16,358 nt of DNA, taken from the NCBI GenBank assembly GCA_031556255.1, contig JAVBTI010000083.1, positions 1 to 16,358 on the forward strand, given 5' to 3'. The stretch is from JAIRQX01 sp031556255 (GTDB taxonomy: Bacteria; Chrysiogenota; Deferribacteres; Deferribacterales; JAISNW01). The position numbers were made by a program, and so were the translations under genes. Of the stretch, positions 15,313 to 16,358 are shown one piece after another. The notes below the pieces were generated by a model that made no database searches, had not been told where the DNA came from, and was given only the letters and a program-made list of their open reading frames with translations. The number at the start of each line of letters is the position of its first letter. Within the stretch, counting starts at the first letter, position 1.

Positions 15313-15590
15313 ATGAACCTTGATCTGTCCGCCTTTTTTATTGTCTGCCCCATGATATTTATCGCGGGGATGATCGGCGCCATAGCCGGCGGGGGGAGCT
15401 TGACAGCAATCCCCGCCTATCTTTTCGCGGGCGCTCCAATTCATTTCGCTCTGGGAACAGACAAGCTGAGCACACTTCCCGGCGTAATCGTTGCCGCACT
15501 CAGGTTTTACAGAAACGGGTATGTAAATACCCGCCTGCTCCTCCCCTCCGCCGTGGCCACAGTACTGAGGGCGGCGGCTGGAGTCCGGGG
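15313..15590 (+). pseudogene. Truncated TauE/SafE-family membrane exporter (N-terminal fragment)
   Basis: The first 90 or so residues match the start of TauE/SafE (DUF81) permeases, which export sulfite, sulfoacetate or related anions. They contain the first-helix segment AGMIGAIAGGGSLTAIPAYL, then FALGTDKLSTLPG and RNGYVNTRLLLPSAVAT. Full proteins have about 250 residues and 7-8 membrane segments; here likeness stops around 15575-15590, exactly where the opposite-strand Sel1 gene ends. The frame stays open to 15750, but that tail is only the antisense of the Sel1 gene. There is no strong ribosome site before ATG 15313. I therefore read it as a broken gene whose 3' part was lost by rearrangement. 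The exact breakpoint is uncertain. Confidence 0.75.
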
Positions 15591-16169
15591 TCAGCTTTCC
15601 GTCATGCTCTGCGTGGCGAAGTTCAGCGCCTCGTTCAGCGCTGGAGCACCGCCGTTAACGCCGTCAATCACCACCCGCTCAATTATAAAGTCCAGTATCT
15701 TTTTTTTCTGGTCCATTGTGGTGTTCTGCGAGCATTCCCCGCTGGTATAAACGCTCCCTGAAAGGTATACCCACGCACAGCCGGCTACCGGTTCCGCTTT
15801 GCCCGTGGCATATCCGAAAAGGTACATTAATCCAAGATTATACTGCGCGGCCCGGTGACTTTTCATTGCGGCGGCGGTAAAACCGTCCAGCGCCTTTTGA
15901 TAATCTTTGGGGAATCCTTCGTGGCCGGTGACATACATTGTGGCCAGGTTATACTGCGCCGTGACGTTACCGTTTTTAGCGCCTTTTTCGAACCATTTAG
16001 CCGCACACGGGTAATCGCCGTTGTTGAAACATGCCACCCCGGTTTCAATCAGGGCCTCTGCGTCCCCCGCCTCTGCTTTCTTCAGCAGGGGCGGATCAAT
16101 TTCCCCGAAGGCCGCCGTGCCGAACATAAAAAATAAGGTTATAATAAAAACAGCCGGTCTGTTGAACAT
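15591..16169 (-). CDS. Secreted Sel1-like repeat (SLR) protein
   Basis: The 192-residue protein is probably periplasmic: MFNRPAVFIITLFFMFGTAAFG is a Sec signal peptide with cleavage near residue 22. Three Sel1-type helical repeats follow (about 37-70, 71-105, 106-145), with AQYNLATMYVTG and AQYNLGLMYLFG as the clearest units. Such repeats mediate protein-protein contacts; a specific role cannot be given. Four cysteines (47, 55, 131, 146) could form disulfides. The ribosome site is weak (GGTG). Its 3' end abuts the TauE fragment on the other strand, and a REP-like hairpin lies in its 5' leader (16191-16217). The C-terminus may itself have been reshaped by that junction, but its frame is clean. 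Confidence 0.85.
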   Translation of the reverse strand: MFNRPAVFIITLFFMFGTAAFGEIDPPLLKKAEAGDAEALIETGVACFNNGDYPCAAKWFEKGAKNGNVTAQYNLATMYVTGHEGFPKDYQKALDGFTAAAMKSHRAAQYNLGLMYLFGYATGKAEPVAGCAWVYLSGSVYTSGECSQNTTMDQKKKILDFIIERVVIDGVNGGAPALNEALNFATQSMTES

Positions 16170-16190
16170 AAATGCACCATTGTTTGTTCT

Positions 16191-16217
16191 GCCATTCCGG
16201 CTCAGGGCAGGAATGAC
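16191..16217. repeat. REP-like hairpin upstream of the Sel1 gene
   Basis: CATTCC (16193-16198) pairs with GGAATG (16210-16215). GCCATTCCGG (16191-16200) is identical to 6388-6397, and CGGCTCAGG (16198-16206) to 2779-2787. This links it to the other three elements, although it is a single short unit. It falls within the 5' leader region of the minus-strand gene. Confidence 0.55.
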
Positions 16218-16358
16218 AGGAAAAAGCGGCGGGCGCCGGATCCCCCGCGCCCCCCAGGTATGTCGCGGTTTTTTCTTTATTTAGCATGGTGTTTTTTAAA
16301 ACCCGTTCAGGATAAAAGCGCAGTTTTATTTGTGAGAAACAGGTGTTCCGGAGTCGTC
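16218..16358. other. Right-edge intergenic sequence, no gene recognised
   Basis: No convincing coding frame is present. A weak hairpin, CCGCG (16245-16249) with CGCGG (16264-16268), followed by six Ts could be a poor plus-strand terminator, but the 5-bp stem is short. The rest is AT-rich up to the window edge and may hold the Sel1 gene promoter; I could not place it. Confidence 0.35.

Noticed and set aside
15591..15750. C-terminal tail of the TauE-like frame
   Set aside because: It is the complement of the Sel1-repeat gene and has no membrane-exporter character.
16096..16287. Minus-strand 63-codon frame at the right edge
   Set aside because: It spans the REP-like hairpin and overlaps the Sel1 signal-peptide region in another frame; no ribosome site or family features.

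Overview
The window is about 16.4 kb of a moderately GC-rich bacterial chromosome. The organism looks Gram-negative: there is a periplasmic binding protein with a Sec signal, a probable surface lipoprotein and a secreted Sel1-repeat protein. Genus cannot be fixed from this stretch. The gene types would suit a Desulfobacterota-, Deferribacterota- or Nitrospirota-like bacterium, but that is a weak inference. No phage, plasmid, CRISPR or RNA genes were found.

Region 1 (1-4123, minus strand) is a branched-chain amino acid type ABC importer operon in the order livK, livH, livM, livG, livF; livF runs off the left edge. livH/livM and livM/livG each overlap by 4 bp (ATGA), and livG/livF are 3 bp apart. 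Only livK and livH are separated (112 bp), and that gap holds a palindromic repeat. An AT-rich divergent region (4048-4389) carries a candidate liv promoter and a perfect 26-bp palindrome. On its other side lies an AlkD-type DNA glycosylase gene (plus strand).

Region 2 (5095-10925, plus strand) is a housekeeping run: purC (purine synthesis), gltX (glutamyl-tRNA synthetase), der (ribosome-assembly GTPase, overlapping gltX by 1 bp) and a class I/II aminotransferase, closed by a strong intrinsic terminator. The 359-bp gap before purC contains an 89-codon open frame without a good start, possibly a gene remnant.

Region 3 (10977-15201) is one large gene with its own candidate promoter. It encodes a 1383-residue lipoprotein with a poly-glycine stalk, PKD domains and two copies of an Ig-like plus GLUG-repeat module. 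It is probably an extracellular adhesin-like protein and is the most distinctive gene here.

Region 4 (15202-16358) holds the N-terminal fragment of a TauE/SafE-type membrane exporter. It runs into the 3' end of an oppositely oriented Sel1-repeat protein gene, which looks like a rearrangement scar.

Four related palindromic, REP-like elements (2771-2841, 6346-6483, 9381-9463, 16191-16217) sit between or at the ends of genes. One supplies the last codons and the stop of der. The best candidates for something undescribed are this repeat family and the duplicated PKD/GLUG lipoprotein; no clear new multi-gene system is visible.
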